Assembly: GCA_021399445.1 (NCBI GenBank)
Contig: JAJTUQ010000004.1
Location: 5,270,001-5,334,000 of the forward strand
Reading direction: 5' to 3'
From: Xylogone sp. PMI_703
Taxonomy: Eukaryota > Ascomycota > Leotiomycetes
DNA: 64,000 nt
Shown here one piece after another: positions 1 to 10,965 of this stretch (its first letter is position 1; each line of letters begins with the position of its first letter). The notes under the pieces are model-generated. The model searched no databases and was not told the origin of the DNA. It worked only from the letters and a program-made list of their open reading frames with translations. The translations under genes were made by a program, and so were the position numbers.

Positions 1-434
1 AACGCTATTACACTATTCATTTTGATAGGGGTCAAAGTCAGGTTATAGTAAACGGCTGAGTATATGGTAGGCAGCATTATCCTATTCTAACCCTTTATCA
101 ATGTGTCCTGAAATGACTCTAGTCCCTACAGTTCCCGCTTTTGTCAGGAAAAATAATCCCAAAGAGCTATCACAAGTGTTCCGCTCAAGTCTAACTGGGT
201 ATCCCAAGATAACGCCTGTCCCTATTGAAGTTTGAATGAAATAGAAGTATCCAAAAAAGTAGTATAGACCTTTTAAGATAAGGAAAGAAAACTCCACCCG
301 CTATGCTCCTTCTAGTTATTGTCTACTCCTCGCATCATGATTTTCCACTTATATTATTGTCTCATTGTAATTACCTTTCTCTTCCCTCTTCATACCCCAT
401 TGTTTTCTGTTTTTGAGATAAAAATGTCCTAATT
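1..434. other. Window edge, no gene seen
   Basis: AT-rich stretch with only one short open frame (71 codons, minus strand) that has no recognisable domain. It probably contains the 3' end of the neighbouring membrane-protein transcript. I see nothing else in it. Confidence 0.4.
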
Positions 435-1544
435 TCAATTTCGAGGCGTTGTATCCTCCATCTCTACCATAGTTACAGCATCCGATCCAGCTTCAAGATC
501 GCCTTCGACATTCTTCTGGGGCAGATTGGAATCGCTTGAACTACCAGCTGGCTCATCGTCATAGACCTCCTCCTCTGTGTTGATTCTTGCCAAGATATTG
601 CGGCTACTGTTAGGGGGAGCGGCATCCTCATCCTGCTTTTCGGCAGGCTTCATACCTGCAGAGTAGGATCCGGGACCCATGCTTCCGTTGGGAATATGGA
701 ACCGCTTGTCGATACGCATAATAACGGAGAGATATACGACAATGATCTCGACGGTGAAATCAAACAAGTAGAAGCAGGCGCGACTGTCGTACCACCGGGG
801 CTTGGCAACTGGAGGCTGCACGTAGGTTGTTCCTGCACGGAAGGAAGCTCCCAAACATAGCAGGAATGAAGTGACGAAGAGGATCCGGATCTTGGTGCGG
901 AGACGGCCTTGACCGAACTTATCGACGCTTGGCTGGCGGGGAAGGAGAAGACGGAGAGCTATGGCAGGAAGAGGCAAGAAAGCTGCGACGGCGAAGTAGG
1001 TGGTACCAATGAGGATGAGTACCCGATCGTGAGCATGAATAGCCGGATTCAGAGTAAAGAAGGACTGGATGTTGGCCGTGATAAGGCAAACTAGCATGGC
1101 GAGGATGGTCGCGATATAGATCCTGAAGGCCAAATAGAACCATTTCGACCAAGCCCAGTTAGGATGATGGGCTCTGAGAATCCGAAGTGCGAAGACGAGA
1201 TTCACGATAATCAAAATGATAACACCAGCGGCAGTGAAGATTGTTGCTGCTATGGCCAGACGGATGTTGTGTGGGTGCACTGCCCAAGCTATGCGGAGGC
1301 AGCAAGTGACGACACGGCTCACACAAAAACCAAAGAGCATACCGGACATGATGAACTTGTGACCAGCGCGCTTGTTGATTTGGAAGATAGTCATGTTGGC
1401 AATGGCTCCAATGAGGAAGGGCAGCAAAAAGACGCTCGTAGCGGGGATGTCAACACCCTTGGTAGGAGTCCCTCCCAGGGAGGCTGTTTGTGGAGGATAA
1501 GGGGCACTCAGATGAGCCCCTGGCGTTGGGATTGGTGAAGACAT
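435..1544 (-). CDS. Seven-helix fungal membrane protein, DUF3112 family
   Basis: Single-exon gene of 369 codons. The open frame extends upstream to 1655, but the start at 1544 (MSSPIPTPG) was chosen because the run from there, through PYPPQTASLGG, matches how I remember members of this ascomycete family beginning. About seven hydrophobic stretches follow (for example TSVFLLPFLIGAIANMTIF, ILIIVNLVFALRIL, IATILAMLVCLITA, ILFVTSFLLCLGASF), joined by short basic loops, then an acidic Ser-rich cytosolic tail of about 80 residues. Family members are often labelled GPCR-like, but no ligand, G-protein partner or function is established to my knowledge. It diverges from the FAR1-domain gene across about 1.4 kb. 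The fold class is well supported; the role is unknown. Confidence 0.85.
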   Translation of the reverse strand: MSSPIPTPGAHLSAPYPPQTASLGGTPTKGVDIPATSVFLLPFLIGAIANMTIFQINKRAGHKFIMSGMLFGFCVSRVVTCCLRIAWAVHPHNIRLAIAATIFTAAGVIILIIVNLVFALRILRAHHPNWAWSKWFYLAFRIYIATILAMLVCLITANIQSFFTLNPAIHAHDRVLILIGTTYFAVAAFLPLPAIALRLLLPRQPSVDKFGQGRLRTKIRILFVTSFLLCLGASFRAGTTYVQPPVAKPRWYDSRACFYLFDFTVEIIVVYLSVIMRIDKRFHIPNGSMGPGSYSAGMKPAEKQDEDAAPPNSSRNILARINTEEEVYDDEPAGSSSDSNLPQKNVEGDLEAGSDAVTMVEMEDTTPRN

Positions 1545-2950
1545 GATGTTATTGTTCGTAGGCTTGACTCGAGCCAGTCGCCAAGAATGAAACTGAGGAT
1601 GATCGATATGAATAATGGAGCCCGAGTACAAGTAGATATTGACAGAGTAGAGCACCGACCAAGATCAACACTTGAGCTTGATGAGCGATGAGTAATGAGT
1701 GATGAAATAAAAATACGATAAGCGGCTATTAAATCTATATGAGAGGAATGCTATGTATGAGGCAAGCCAAGCATTTGTTGTTAGATGTGGAAGAGTAAAG
1801 CCAGACTAGCATAGAGGCAAGATCTCCTATATGTAGGGCACATCTTGCATGCAGAGAAGGATACGGATTAGATCCGACTCGGACATAATCTACCATATCT
1901 AGGCACGGCAGTCAATATTGTTTCCACTGCTCACAAATCCGGACGCCACCTACCCCATGCACAGCATCGCGCCTACACTAGGCACCGCAGGGTGCAGAGA
2001 AACACTGAAACAGTCAGCATTCAACACGAACAAGAGCGATCAAACAATCCGACGGGCGAGGTTGCCCCGTCATTCTAGCAAAGGCCGTGGGAAAATCTGT
2101 TATCTCCCGCCGCATTTCCATCATCGTGCAGCCGTCCCGTCCCATCCACAAGCGCGCTGCTCGTCTCCTTCCCAGATGAGAGACCGACTCGACCGATTGA
2201 GCGCGAGACCGACCTACTGGGACGGATTAACGTTGACCCTTGTAAGGCCGAGAGACCGAAAACGCTTCTACACGTTATGCTTAAGTCGCGAGGGCCAATC
2301 AGCAGCTGCCCGGGATCCACGCACGGAACAAAAACCAACCGATCCCCGACGTAGAGCGATTCGGCGGAGGTTCGCCGCCTTGATCAACGCGATTTGCACC
2401 AAGGAGATACCCTATATGAAATGGCGGGTGTATCTTTAAGAAGTTCTGTAGGATAGCGAGGATAGATAGATAGGTAGGCTCGGTAGGTAACTTAAGTCTA
2501 AATGATGCCCAACTATGCTACACAGCTAGACGACGGAGTGCTAGATCTAGGTAACGAAAGCATCATGCTGTGGTTAACTATTACAGTGCTTATTACACAG
2601 CAGCTCTTGTTCGTGTGGCTTCACATAGATCCAGCCACTGGAGCCATGAGCCACAGAGCCACAGAGCCACAGCCCTGGCTTGGGCTTTGACTGTCAGACA
2701 AAGCTCCCATGATGTCATTGAAGTGCAAATTATCACGTGAAACCTGTCTCCAAAATTTTCGTGCCCGACCACGTGTGCGTGCGTGAGCTGTCCATAATTC
2801 AGGCCACCACGAAACCTCCTTTCAGGCCGCAACACCACAGACCCAGCAAACCCTTCCAACCTCCCCTCATCTGCATTGATAAAAGCGCACCCCACAGCTT
2901 CAACGTCCATCGACCCGCGCAACCCCCTCCACAAAAATATTAAAATTATC
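1545..2950. promoter_or_regulatory. Divergent intergenic region between DUF3112 and FAR1-domain genes
   Basis: No credible gene: the longest frame (173 codons, + strand) is compositionally random and Arg/Pro rich. Two CACGTG boxes lie at 2734-2739 and 2770-2775, about 180-215 bp upstream of the FAR1-domain start. Three perfect copies of the 8-mer GAGCCACA occupy 2648-2671. The CACGTG core is the classic binding site for bHLH factors (Cbf1/USF type); its use here is inferred. Confidence 0.5.
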
Positions 2951-4595
2951 ATGTCGTTGACTCCCCAGGACAATGCGCGCTCAACTTACTCCCAGGCGGC
3001 CTCTGCACGCCCGCCAGCATATCAATCGCGGCCTACCCATCTGAACCCTTCTCCCGCTCAGCCGCGAGGTCCCTTTCCACATCCTCATGCCGCTGCTGCC
3101 GCTGCTGCTCCTGCTGCTCATCAACTTCGACCTCCAGGACCTCCCTTCTCTTCTCAGCAGCAGTATCCCCTCGGCAGCGTAGCTGCTGGTCCGCTCCGCC
3201 AAAATGGAGCTCCTCAGCGAGTCTCTGCCGAGCAGCAGATTGCCCAAGGTGTCCTAGGAGGTACCACCTCAGCGACTCGAGTTTCGACCACCCCCATCCT
3301 CCCTCCACAACGCCAGCAACCTCCTTCCATGGCTGCGGCCATCCACATGCCTACCCAACCAAATGGAGCTCCCCAACAGCAGACGATGACCGTGAACCAG
3401 CAGGCCATGAGTGTGAACTCGGCCATCAACCAGCCCCAAAGCTACAACGGTCAGCGTCAGAGCCAGAATGCCTCGCCTGCAAACCCGAACCTCAACCTCG
3501 GTCCCCCCAGACAACAGCAGCAGAATGCCTCTCCGGTACATGGGAATATGGGTCCCCAGGGCCCAGATGATGAGCAGGACATGTCTCTTATTGATCCACA
3601 GTTAGCTATCGACCAGCAACTGAGCGAGCTGAGCCACCACAGAGACTCCGAAAGTTCAAATTCCCATGATGACCAGCAACAACTGTCATCTATACCCCCT
3701 GGAGAAATGCTCTCTCCACCACCACAGGGCAATTACCCCACATTCGAGGCTCTGTTTGCAGCAGCACAGAGTCATGCTCTTCAGCATGGCTATGCCTTCG
3801 TCATCGGTCGATCCAAGCGTGATAACAGAGGTTTGAAAAAGGTCTTCTTGATCTGTGATCGAGGTGGGAATAACAAGATGAAGATGCTTGGAGAGGAACG
3901 GCAGCGGAAGACGAAGTCGAGGAAATGCGGTTGCACATTTGGTGTCTATGGCTTGGAAGGGAAGCAGTCATGGCTCTTGCGGGGTCGTATCGATGGCGAA
4001 CATTTGACCCATAATCATCCACCTAGCGAGAGCATTACTGAGCATCCCGGTGCAAGAAAGCTAGATGCCAAGGCAATAGCTGCCGTCAAAGCACTTGAAG
4101 AAGCTGGTATGTCATCTATTTCCTTGCTTCGTAGCACTCACTCTATATTTCCTTTTCTGTTGTCTAACATAAAGCTAAACAAATCTTTTAGGTGTCTCGG
4201 TCAAAGAAACTCTGGAAATCCTCCACCGAGATAACCCTCTTGTTCGCTACCTCCCTCGTGATATCTACAACGCGCGCGCGGCCATCAAGCGGGATCCATC
4301 CCGCGTAAACCCTGAAGCAAGCGAGTCCCTCCCAACCTTCTACAAGAAACCAGCAATGACCTTCGAGGAGAAACTTCGTGCGGAGCTGCGAACCGAGGTT
4401 GCAAATGCACATGCGGAAGTTGAAAAGACAAAAGCTGAATGGAAGAAAGAAGTCGAGGAACTAAAAGAGAAACTCAGACAGAAAGATAAGCAGATCCAAA
4501 AGTTTGAGATGTTTATTGATATTTGCAATGAGCGGGTTATGGTTCAGCGTGAGCGTCTTGCCGAGGCAGAGGGTAGTGGAGGTGGTAACTCTTGA
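2951..4595 (+). CDS. FAR1-type DNA-binding domain protein with coiled-coil C terminus
   Basis: Two exons, 2951-4106 and 4192-4595, give 519 residues; the intron has a GTATGT donor and TTTTAG acceptor and keeps frame (..EEAG/VSVKETLEIL..). The first ~270 residues are low-complexity Pro/Gln/Ala/Ser with an alanine run. Residues ~275-385 form a FAR1/WRKY-GCM1-like zinc domain: paired cysteines in RKCGCTFGVYG and a histidine pair in HLTHNHPPSE, typical of MULE-transposase-derived DNA-binding domains. The second exon adds a linker (RDIYNARAAIKRDP) and a highly charged coiled coil (~440-510). No transposase catalytic core follows, so this looks like a stand-alone regulator rather than a transposon. 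Targets are unknown. Confidence 0.85.
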
Positions 4596-5116
4596 TAAAG
4601 AGTCCATCAATCACATCGTCCCGGCGTTGGGGTGTCTGGGAAAGTTTTTTGCGTCAAAATTTTGATAGGGGTGTTCAAGTGGGGCTAGGAGTGTCCTGAG
4701 AGTCCTCTTTTTCTTCTTCTTTTTAACGTTTTCCTCTTTTCTTCCCGTGCTGCTTTCTTGCGAAATGGAATATGGATGGCATGGAAGGTAGGGGCTGGAG
4801 TATTGGGTGTTTCCAGCGTAGGGCTGAGAGTTGGAACTATATTGGCTCACATTGCATCGAGGAAAAATTAGCTAGCTTTACAACGTTTTTCTTTCTGACA
4901 TGGTTCATGAAATAAAAGGCGCTAAAAGCTGAAAATTCCCTTTTGTCACTCAAATCACATCAAGATTAGAGCTTTTGCTAGGAAGTCGGAACAGAGTCTA
5001 ATAGACAAACATTTGATTGATTCTAAACCACGGGTATCTCGACCAGGTCTTACTGTATTATGGCATTGACTATTGCATTTCAAGTTCGCTATAAAATATA
5101 TAAAGCAGAGAGCATC
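4596..5116. other. Convergent intergenic stretch
   Basis: Lies between the 3' ends of the FAR1-domain gene (+) and the small unknown gene (-). T-rich runs around 4705-4735 are compatible with 3'-end processing signals. No gene seen. Confidence 0.4.
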
Positions 5117-5901
5117 TCAGATACCACCACGTCTCCTTCTCAACTTAGCAGGCGAAGGTGCCATAGACCACCACATTTCCTCCAATCGCTCATCTTGATC
5201 AGGAGGCTCTTGATTTACCCCCCTTATCCCTCTAGTAATCCTCCTCAACGGCATCATATCAAGATCAATAACTAACCAGAACTCATCCACTAGTACCTCA
5301 ACTGCTACCTTGAAAGCCTCTCGAAACCAGCTCCGTTCCTCGTGCCCCTCATCTAAGCCCGGGTCCGACGAAGCGGCAACTGCAATGATATAAGGAGCAG
5401 ATGGTCTCCAACGTTGAGAGTCTACTGATGGTGGAGATGAGGTCGCCGAGAGAACGGATGTAATTACATCCGGCGAAGTAGAGAGGAACACCGGATGAGA
5501 GAGACCCGGTGGGAGCGTTGCCTTAATAGCAGCGTATCTCCTACGATGGGATAAGCAAGTACGCTCAAACAACCTCCCATTACCGCAACTCTCTTTGAAA
5601 TTTGAAAATAGACAGATAAAGTGGAAGAAACTCACTCCTGAAGAGCCTGAATACTCGCACTATCCAAATCCGGGTCTTCAATCCAGACGATGCGGAACTT
5701 CGCCCGGGCTTCTGCTACATCAGGGTGATCTCGCTCTCTTTCAAATGGGATATCGACAATTTTCTGGAACTGTATCTTGAACTCGCTCCATCGCTCTTCA
5801 TCGTCATAGCAACAGGTTCTTGCGGCGACGAATCCCCATTCTTCACCTGCGTGACGCCTTTTCCACTGCCTGAGCCAGTCTGGTGGCATGGGTTGTTGCA
5901 T
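5117..5901 (-). CDS. Small fungal protein of unknown function
   Basis: Two exons, 5637-5901 region (exact exon 5636-5901) and 5117-5588, join in phase to 245 residues across a 47-nt intron with a GTGAGT donor. The first exon has a soluble, charged pattern (EEWGFVAARTCCYDDEERW, then FRIVWIEDPDLDSASIQALQ) and the second continues through HRRRYAAIKATLP and a tryptophan-rich stretch. This resembles a dispersed family of ascomycete hypothetical proteins that begin with a W-G-F-V-x-x-R-T block, which I recall only as uncharacterised. No signal peptide or membrane helix. I do not recognise a catalytic motif. The alternative is that the exons are separate decayed frames, but the good junction argues against that. 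Confidence 0.6.
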
Positions 5902-6254
5902 TTGGTGGATTTATCTGTAATAGTTGGTTGGTGAGTACAGGTTCAGCTAAGTACACCTTTTTTGGAGTGTTTTACCTTTTTTTCCGGAAATTGTGAGAAG
6001 GGGCCGAGCAGAATATATCTGATATTCAGTGAATTGAAGAAATCACATGGAGATTGCTCTATACATAAGCAATTGAGTGAATATCAACGCAATTATCATT
6101 TATTTTTCAACACTAAAATACACCATGCTACAATAACGCAACCTTGGGAATAGATTTATAATTTTGACACACAACAAGCTTGCTATTAAAGAGTGATATC
6201 AAGCATTTAAAATATTTTATTTTTCCATAGTCCTAAATCTCCGATATGGAGAGT

Positions 6255-6431
6255 GAGTTCCAAACGTCTGTCACCTGAAGCTGCTACGTAATAGCCGTGT
6301 TAACCTAGATCCACATACTGTGATTTGTCGATGCCGAATTCTCAACAGAGAGCTTGAACGACTAATAGATGGTTTCCTACGACTGCGAAGAGTGGCGTAA
6401 TTCCATCTTTGTCTACAATGGGATCTATTGC
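6255..6431 (-). pseudogene. Ankyrin-repeat-like relic
   Basis: On the minus strand one frame reads VDKDGITPLFAVVGNHLL and then, beyond a TGA, EFGIDKSQYVDLG, beyond a TAA, HGYYVAASGD. The DKDGxTPL.A...NH..VVQ.L pattern is that of an ankyrin repeat, and two in-frame stops break it. No start or longer coding context is present. The stops could come from C-to-T changes such as CAA to TAA, as expected of RIP, but that is inference. Low confidence; a chance match remains possible. Confidence 0.3.
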
Positions 6432-6723
6432 CTAGGCATGTCATTTCAAATGTATGACGGAAAGCACATAGCTCAAATTGATAGTAATGGTGTTGACATA
6501 TTACAAGCAGGTAAATTCCCTGTAAATTGAGCTTTTTTTGGCTGAAAGAGCGGAGATTGATTGTAGGACAGCACTTGCTGAAAATAGAATATAAGTACAG
6601 ACACAACAAACCAGTCACCTTGATCGATCCATTCTATGCAATCCCAAGAATCTTGTATCGCTGGCCGCTATGCAGAGTAATTTATACAATTTTTTTATTA
6701 CATTTTAAATATCATAAGTCATT

Positions 6724-7408
6724 TTATTCGTTGATCTTGGCAAGGATACTAAAAGTAGTTTTAGTATTGTGAAAAATACCACACAAGCCAGATTCAAAGA
6801 CTTACTCATGATCTCTGAACAGAGTGTACTCCTCTTCTCCGACCTTAACGGGTGATCCGCCATACTAGAAGGAAATCTGTCAGCAGAAACCCAATGGAGC
6901 CAATGCACGTTCAAATCCAAGGGTGTGGGAGTAGTGACGAGAAGAGTATTTCTCCGAGAACGTATGGTTCGAAGAGATCCCAGCATCCTCTGCGGCTATT
7001 CCCTACTACAAATTCCACTAAGTCACTCACCTGAGGAATGAGCACCTTGTCACCAGGCTGCACACTGCATGATACTCTCTTTCCGTCCTTATCCAAACCA
7101 CCAGGTCCAACAGCTAAAACTCTAGCCTCATTGAGCTCCTTAACGCTCGACTCTGGGAGGAAGATGCCGCTTGCGGTCTTGGCTTCGGCCTTGATGCGCT
7201 GGACAAGGACACGGTCCAGGAGAGGAGCAAGGGATTTGATGGATTTTAAAGCAGTAGTCTACAAGTTATAATGATTAGCAATTTCTCATGGTTCTAGGTC
7301 ATCTAAACAGAGCAATTGAATTTCAAAGCAGTGACTACTCTGGCTAGTAATAGGCGGGAAAAAAAAGCTCGAGCTGTATTCATATAACCGCAATAGTTTA
7401 CGCACCAT
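6724..7408 (-). CDS. hsp10: Mitochondrial chaperonin Hsp10 (GroES/Cpn10)
   Basis: Four exons: 7406-7408, 7031-7258, 6806-6864 and 6724-6748, totalling 104 residues, the usual length for Cpn10. The protein reads MTTALKSIKSLAPLLDRVLV ... TASGIFLPESSVKEL ... VQPGDKVLIPQ / YGGSPVKVGEEEYTLFRD / HDILAKINE. It is the co-chaperonin lid for mitochondrial Hsp60; the flexible Hsp60-binding mobile loop is the TASGIFLPE region. The N terminus is basic and serves as an uncleaved matrix signal in this family. Oddly, exon 1 encodes only the initiator ATG (donor GTGCGT), so translation depends on the first splice. A GAA/TTC-rich cluster lies about 140 bp upstream of the ATG. The last exon encodes just seven residues. 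Confidence 0.93.
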
Positions 7409-8450
7409 TTCGAACTTATTTGTGAAAACTTGAAATCTATTCAAGACCGGTGGAAACTGATTTCAATCAATTGTAACGGAAGGGGAAAGAAAAAATGGCC
7501 TGTGGAAAATTGGTCAGGAAATAGAGCTCGGCTTTCAGCGAGCTTCGAAGAAGTTCTGGAGCCCTTGCTGGCTCGGGTCTAGCCGGCAAATTCCCCACGT
7601 GACCCCATATTTTTCAATGCTACTTTGGGATTAGCGTGACTTGTTGTGTATGGCCCTCAATTCCTCAATCCCTTTCCTCTCTCGAGTTTCACTAATTATT
7701 ACTCTATTGTGGCTTTCCTATATAAGCTCGAGTAAACAAGTCTTTCACAACGAACAGCAAAAAGCGCCGTTGTGGCAGAACGGTCGGGTCAAATTGCTGT
7801 TCCAAGAGCAAGGAGGGATTTAAGCCTAATTGGCTTGACATGATTAGGAGAGATGTAAGGCCTACTACAGCTGAAACAATAGCGTAGGGCAAGAACTCTT
7901 TTGTCTCTCAAGATTATTTATTTTTTTCTTCTAGCTCTTACATATTTATTTTCAACTGCTGGGTCGTCCTCTTTTTTGGGGCTACCTCGGCTTTATAATT
8001 ACAAGTCGGCAGCGTAATTTCCTGTGGTGTAGGTGCCAGTAGTGTAGCCATATAACAGAGCTCTGCATATCTATTACGTATCCTTTCCGCTAAAGGTCTT
8101 TGAGCAGGACCCGAAGGCTATAATGGGTATGATGGTGAAACAGAAGTGTATTGATACGTGACATTAAAGTGTTTGGACTCTGAATATAAACGTATGTTCT
8201 AATGGTATGAACCTATAAGCATCCTAACTCACAGCCAGAGGATCATCTCTGAGACGAAACTTATAGAAGATTATGTGCTTTTTCTTTAGTATATCTATCG
8301 CCCACAAAGACTAGGTACCTGACTTGTACCAAAATTCCACTCTCAAGGCGACACAGTCAAAAAAATCACCATTTCCCCAAAACACCTCAAAATCTTGCGA
8401 ACTGAACTGTCGTTCCTCAAACTCATTCCTCATCAATTTCAGCATCAGAC
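7409..8450. other. Intergenic region upstream of hsp10
   Basis: About 1 kb between the hsp10 start and the 3' end of the kinase gene, both on the minus strand. It holds the hsp10 promoter (heat-shock-like cluster at 7542-7560, CACGTG at 7596-7601). The short open frames here have no domain content. Nothing else recognised. Confidence 0.45.
7542..7560. promoter_or_regulatory. Possible heat-shock-type GAA/TTC cluster
   Basis: The stretch GCTTCGAAGAAGTTCTGGA contains alternating TTC and GAA triplets about 140 bp upstream of the Hsp10 ATG. Spacing is imperfect relative to the canonical nGAAnnTTCn element, so this is a suggestive rather than a clear HSF site. Heat induction of hsp10 is expected from the family. 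Confidence 0.3.
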
Positions 8451-10965
8451 TTATTTAGCGGGAGGTTGACTAGCAGGTGGCTCTAGTGTGTGAGTGTGGC
8501 CAGGGGCGTTAAACACCTTTCCGCCTGGCTCTTGGTAGCATATACGAGTTCCTGTAACCCACGGGTCTTCTAGTATTTCCGATAGCGTGGCTCGCTTTTT
8601 AGGATCAATTTCGAGCATGCGCCCTATAATATGTCTACTCTCTCGAGGTAGAAGCCGAAGTAATCTCCACGGTCCCTTGATAACCTCAGGCTTAGAGCTT
8701 TTTTCTGCACCATCTTCAGTCGTGGTTCCTGAACTATGTTGTTTGTCCCCTCCATCCTCACTTTTTCTTCCTGCGATGTGCTGTGATTCGGATTCTTTTT
8801 TAGCATTCTCCATATCGTTTGTAGACTTAGATTGGCGCGGGACATCTGATACACGTCTGATATCGGTACCAGGAGTTGGTGGGGATGCGAAAAGCTTGTA
8901 CGAGTTATCCGTCATGCGTGGCATTTTCCATGGGAATCGTCGCAGTGACATGCAGCAAAAGATGATAGCCAGTGACCAGATATCGGTGGGTTGTGGGTCG
9001 TATTTTCGTTCGTCATAAACTTCCGGCGCAAGATAGGGATCAGATCCAACGATTCCTATAATATGTCAACATTATTTGCATAGAGAGAGAACTGTCCCGT
9101 CTTACCAGTCGCTAGAGTAATAGAGTGCTCGAAAGGATACTGAAAAACCGTAGCGCTACCAAAATCAATGATTTTCATAATACCATATTCATTCACAACG
9201 ACATTGTCGAGCTTCAAATCTCGGTGCGCTAGCCCCATACTGTGCAAATATGTGACCCCGCTAAGGATCTGCAGAAAGCAGCATGTAACCTCCTCTCGAC
9301 TCATCTTCCCTGTCATCACTATCGCAAACAAGTCGAAAGGTGCGTATTCCATAACCTCATACCACTTTCCCTTCTCCTGTATGATATCTAAGGTCTCGAT
9401 GATATTGCCGTGATGCAATGTTGATCCTATGCAAAATTCTGCTGTAACCTTCTTTGCGTACTCTTTTTCTGATTCATATGAATGTCGTGGTCGAAATTCC
9501 TTCACTGCAAACGTTGTGCCATCACTGCTCCGTTTCATCAGACGTACAGATCCACCTGCTCCAGAACCCAAAACTTTCCCGAACTTCCCGTATTTAGATG
9601 TCAGCCCGTGATCATCTCCGAAAGGTAGCTGCGAGAGTGCTGATTGGTAGGGTGGAGTTCTCGTTCCTGATTTAGTAGAAGAGGGAGACGCTGCACGCTT
9701 CGATTTGTGATGTCCACCAAATTTGAGAAAACGTTTAAGTTCCGACATTGATCCTTTGCTGTGGATTGATGAAGAGCTATCATCATGTACATGGGGGAGA
9801 TGAATTTTGGAGCCAGTGGAATGCCTCTTGTCGTCAGTCGACACAGTAGAGCGTGAGGATCTAGGAAGGTTGATGGAAGATGAGCTAGGCGAGACTCTAT
9901 GTTTCGAGTTCAACGCGGTGAATTTAAATCGCGACTCCAATGCGTCTAAATTTCTAGGTTGAGGAGGTCGCTTGTGAGCTGCGTATGGATCATTGACGTC
10001 ACCGGAAGGTGTAAATGGCCTACTATAAACCGATGGAGGATGATTGCGCGTGGGACTAGTATCTCGGGAGGCCGGAACGGAGTGACTGCTAGGCCCTATA
10101 ACGAAGGCAGAATGATGTTTAGGTTGCTCTTTGCTTGATTCAGTAGATAAGCTAGTTGGACGTGTTGAGCTCTGATCGGCTGAGCCAGGTCTAGAACTGT
10201 CTATATTTACTGTAGATGGTGACGTAGGGGGAGGAGAAATTTGGGGAGTGACTGCAGATGGATCAACTTCAGCGGCAACTTTATGGAGATGTGCGCCTTT
10301 TGTAGATGGATTTTCGGCTTCTCTGGAATTTGTAGCTGATGGGGTGATGGGTGGTGAATGCATTGCGGAAGCCCGGGGACTCTGTCGTGGGGAAGGTCTC
10401 CCTGAAGAGCTGTGAGTGGGGAAACGGCTGGTGTCTCCAGGACTTTCTTCGTTGGACGGAATCTAAATAGAATATTGTTAGATATAAAATAATAGAACTG
10501 CTAGGTGTATTTATAGAGCAGAGTCGACCGCAATTGAGCGTAATACGAGCGCGAAAGGGACGTACTCTAGAAGGAGGCAGAGACACTGGTTCGAAGGCAA
10601 ACTGGCTCATTCGACGTTCTTGAAGTTGTGTACCTTGGAGAGACTTCGATATCTGCCGCAGCTCTTCTTGCTCTCTACTGGACAACTTTTCGGGAGTGGC
10701 GGCAGATGGGACACTTTGAAGACTCTGCTCAGGCTCGATCTCTTGAGCGACGGACGCGAATCGCACGGTAGCTGGACCATCGGACTTCTGCTCGGAAGAA
10801 TTTGGTGTTGCGCTACGATTGAGGTCTTAAGGAAGAGAATCCATTAGCATCTACTGTAAGGGAGATCATGAATGCCCAGGCCTAAGGAGCAAGTAAGGTA
10901 GTAAGCAATATTCACGCACCCGCATCAGCCGCCGGATTCGCGGCGGTAGTTTCTTCTTCGGCCAT
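8451..10965 (-). CDS. Ser/Thr protein kinase, Hrk1/Sat4 (HAL kinase) type
   Basis: Four exons (10920-10965, 10566-10825, 9106-10462, 8451-9055) give 755 residues with all junctions in phase. Residues 1 to ~390 are a disordered Ser/Pro/Thr region. The kinase domain starts at the glycine loop [13 protein letters not shown], with the catalytic lysine in FAVKEFRPR, the catalytic loop [11 protein letters not shown], the DFGSA metal motif, and [20 protein letters not shown], a substrate-loop signature of the fungal HAL-type kinases. An unusually long Ser/Glu/Lys-rich insert (~90 residues after [13 protein letters not shown]) separates the early and late C-lobe before [19 protein letters not shown]. 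In yeast these kinases act on plasma-membrane H+-ATPase and ion or nutrient transporters; the same role here is inferred. Confidence 0.9.

Noticed and set aside
1918..2439. 173-codon plus frame between the first two genes
   Set aside because: Arg/Pro-rich chance frame with no domain or good context.
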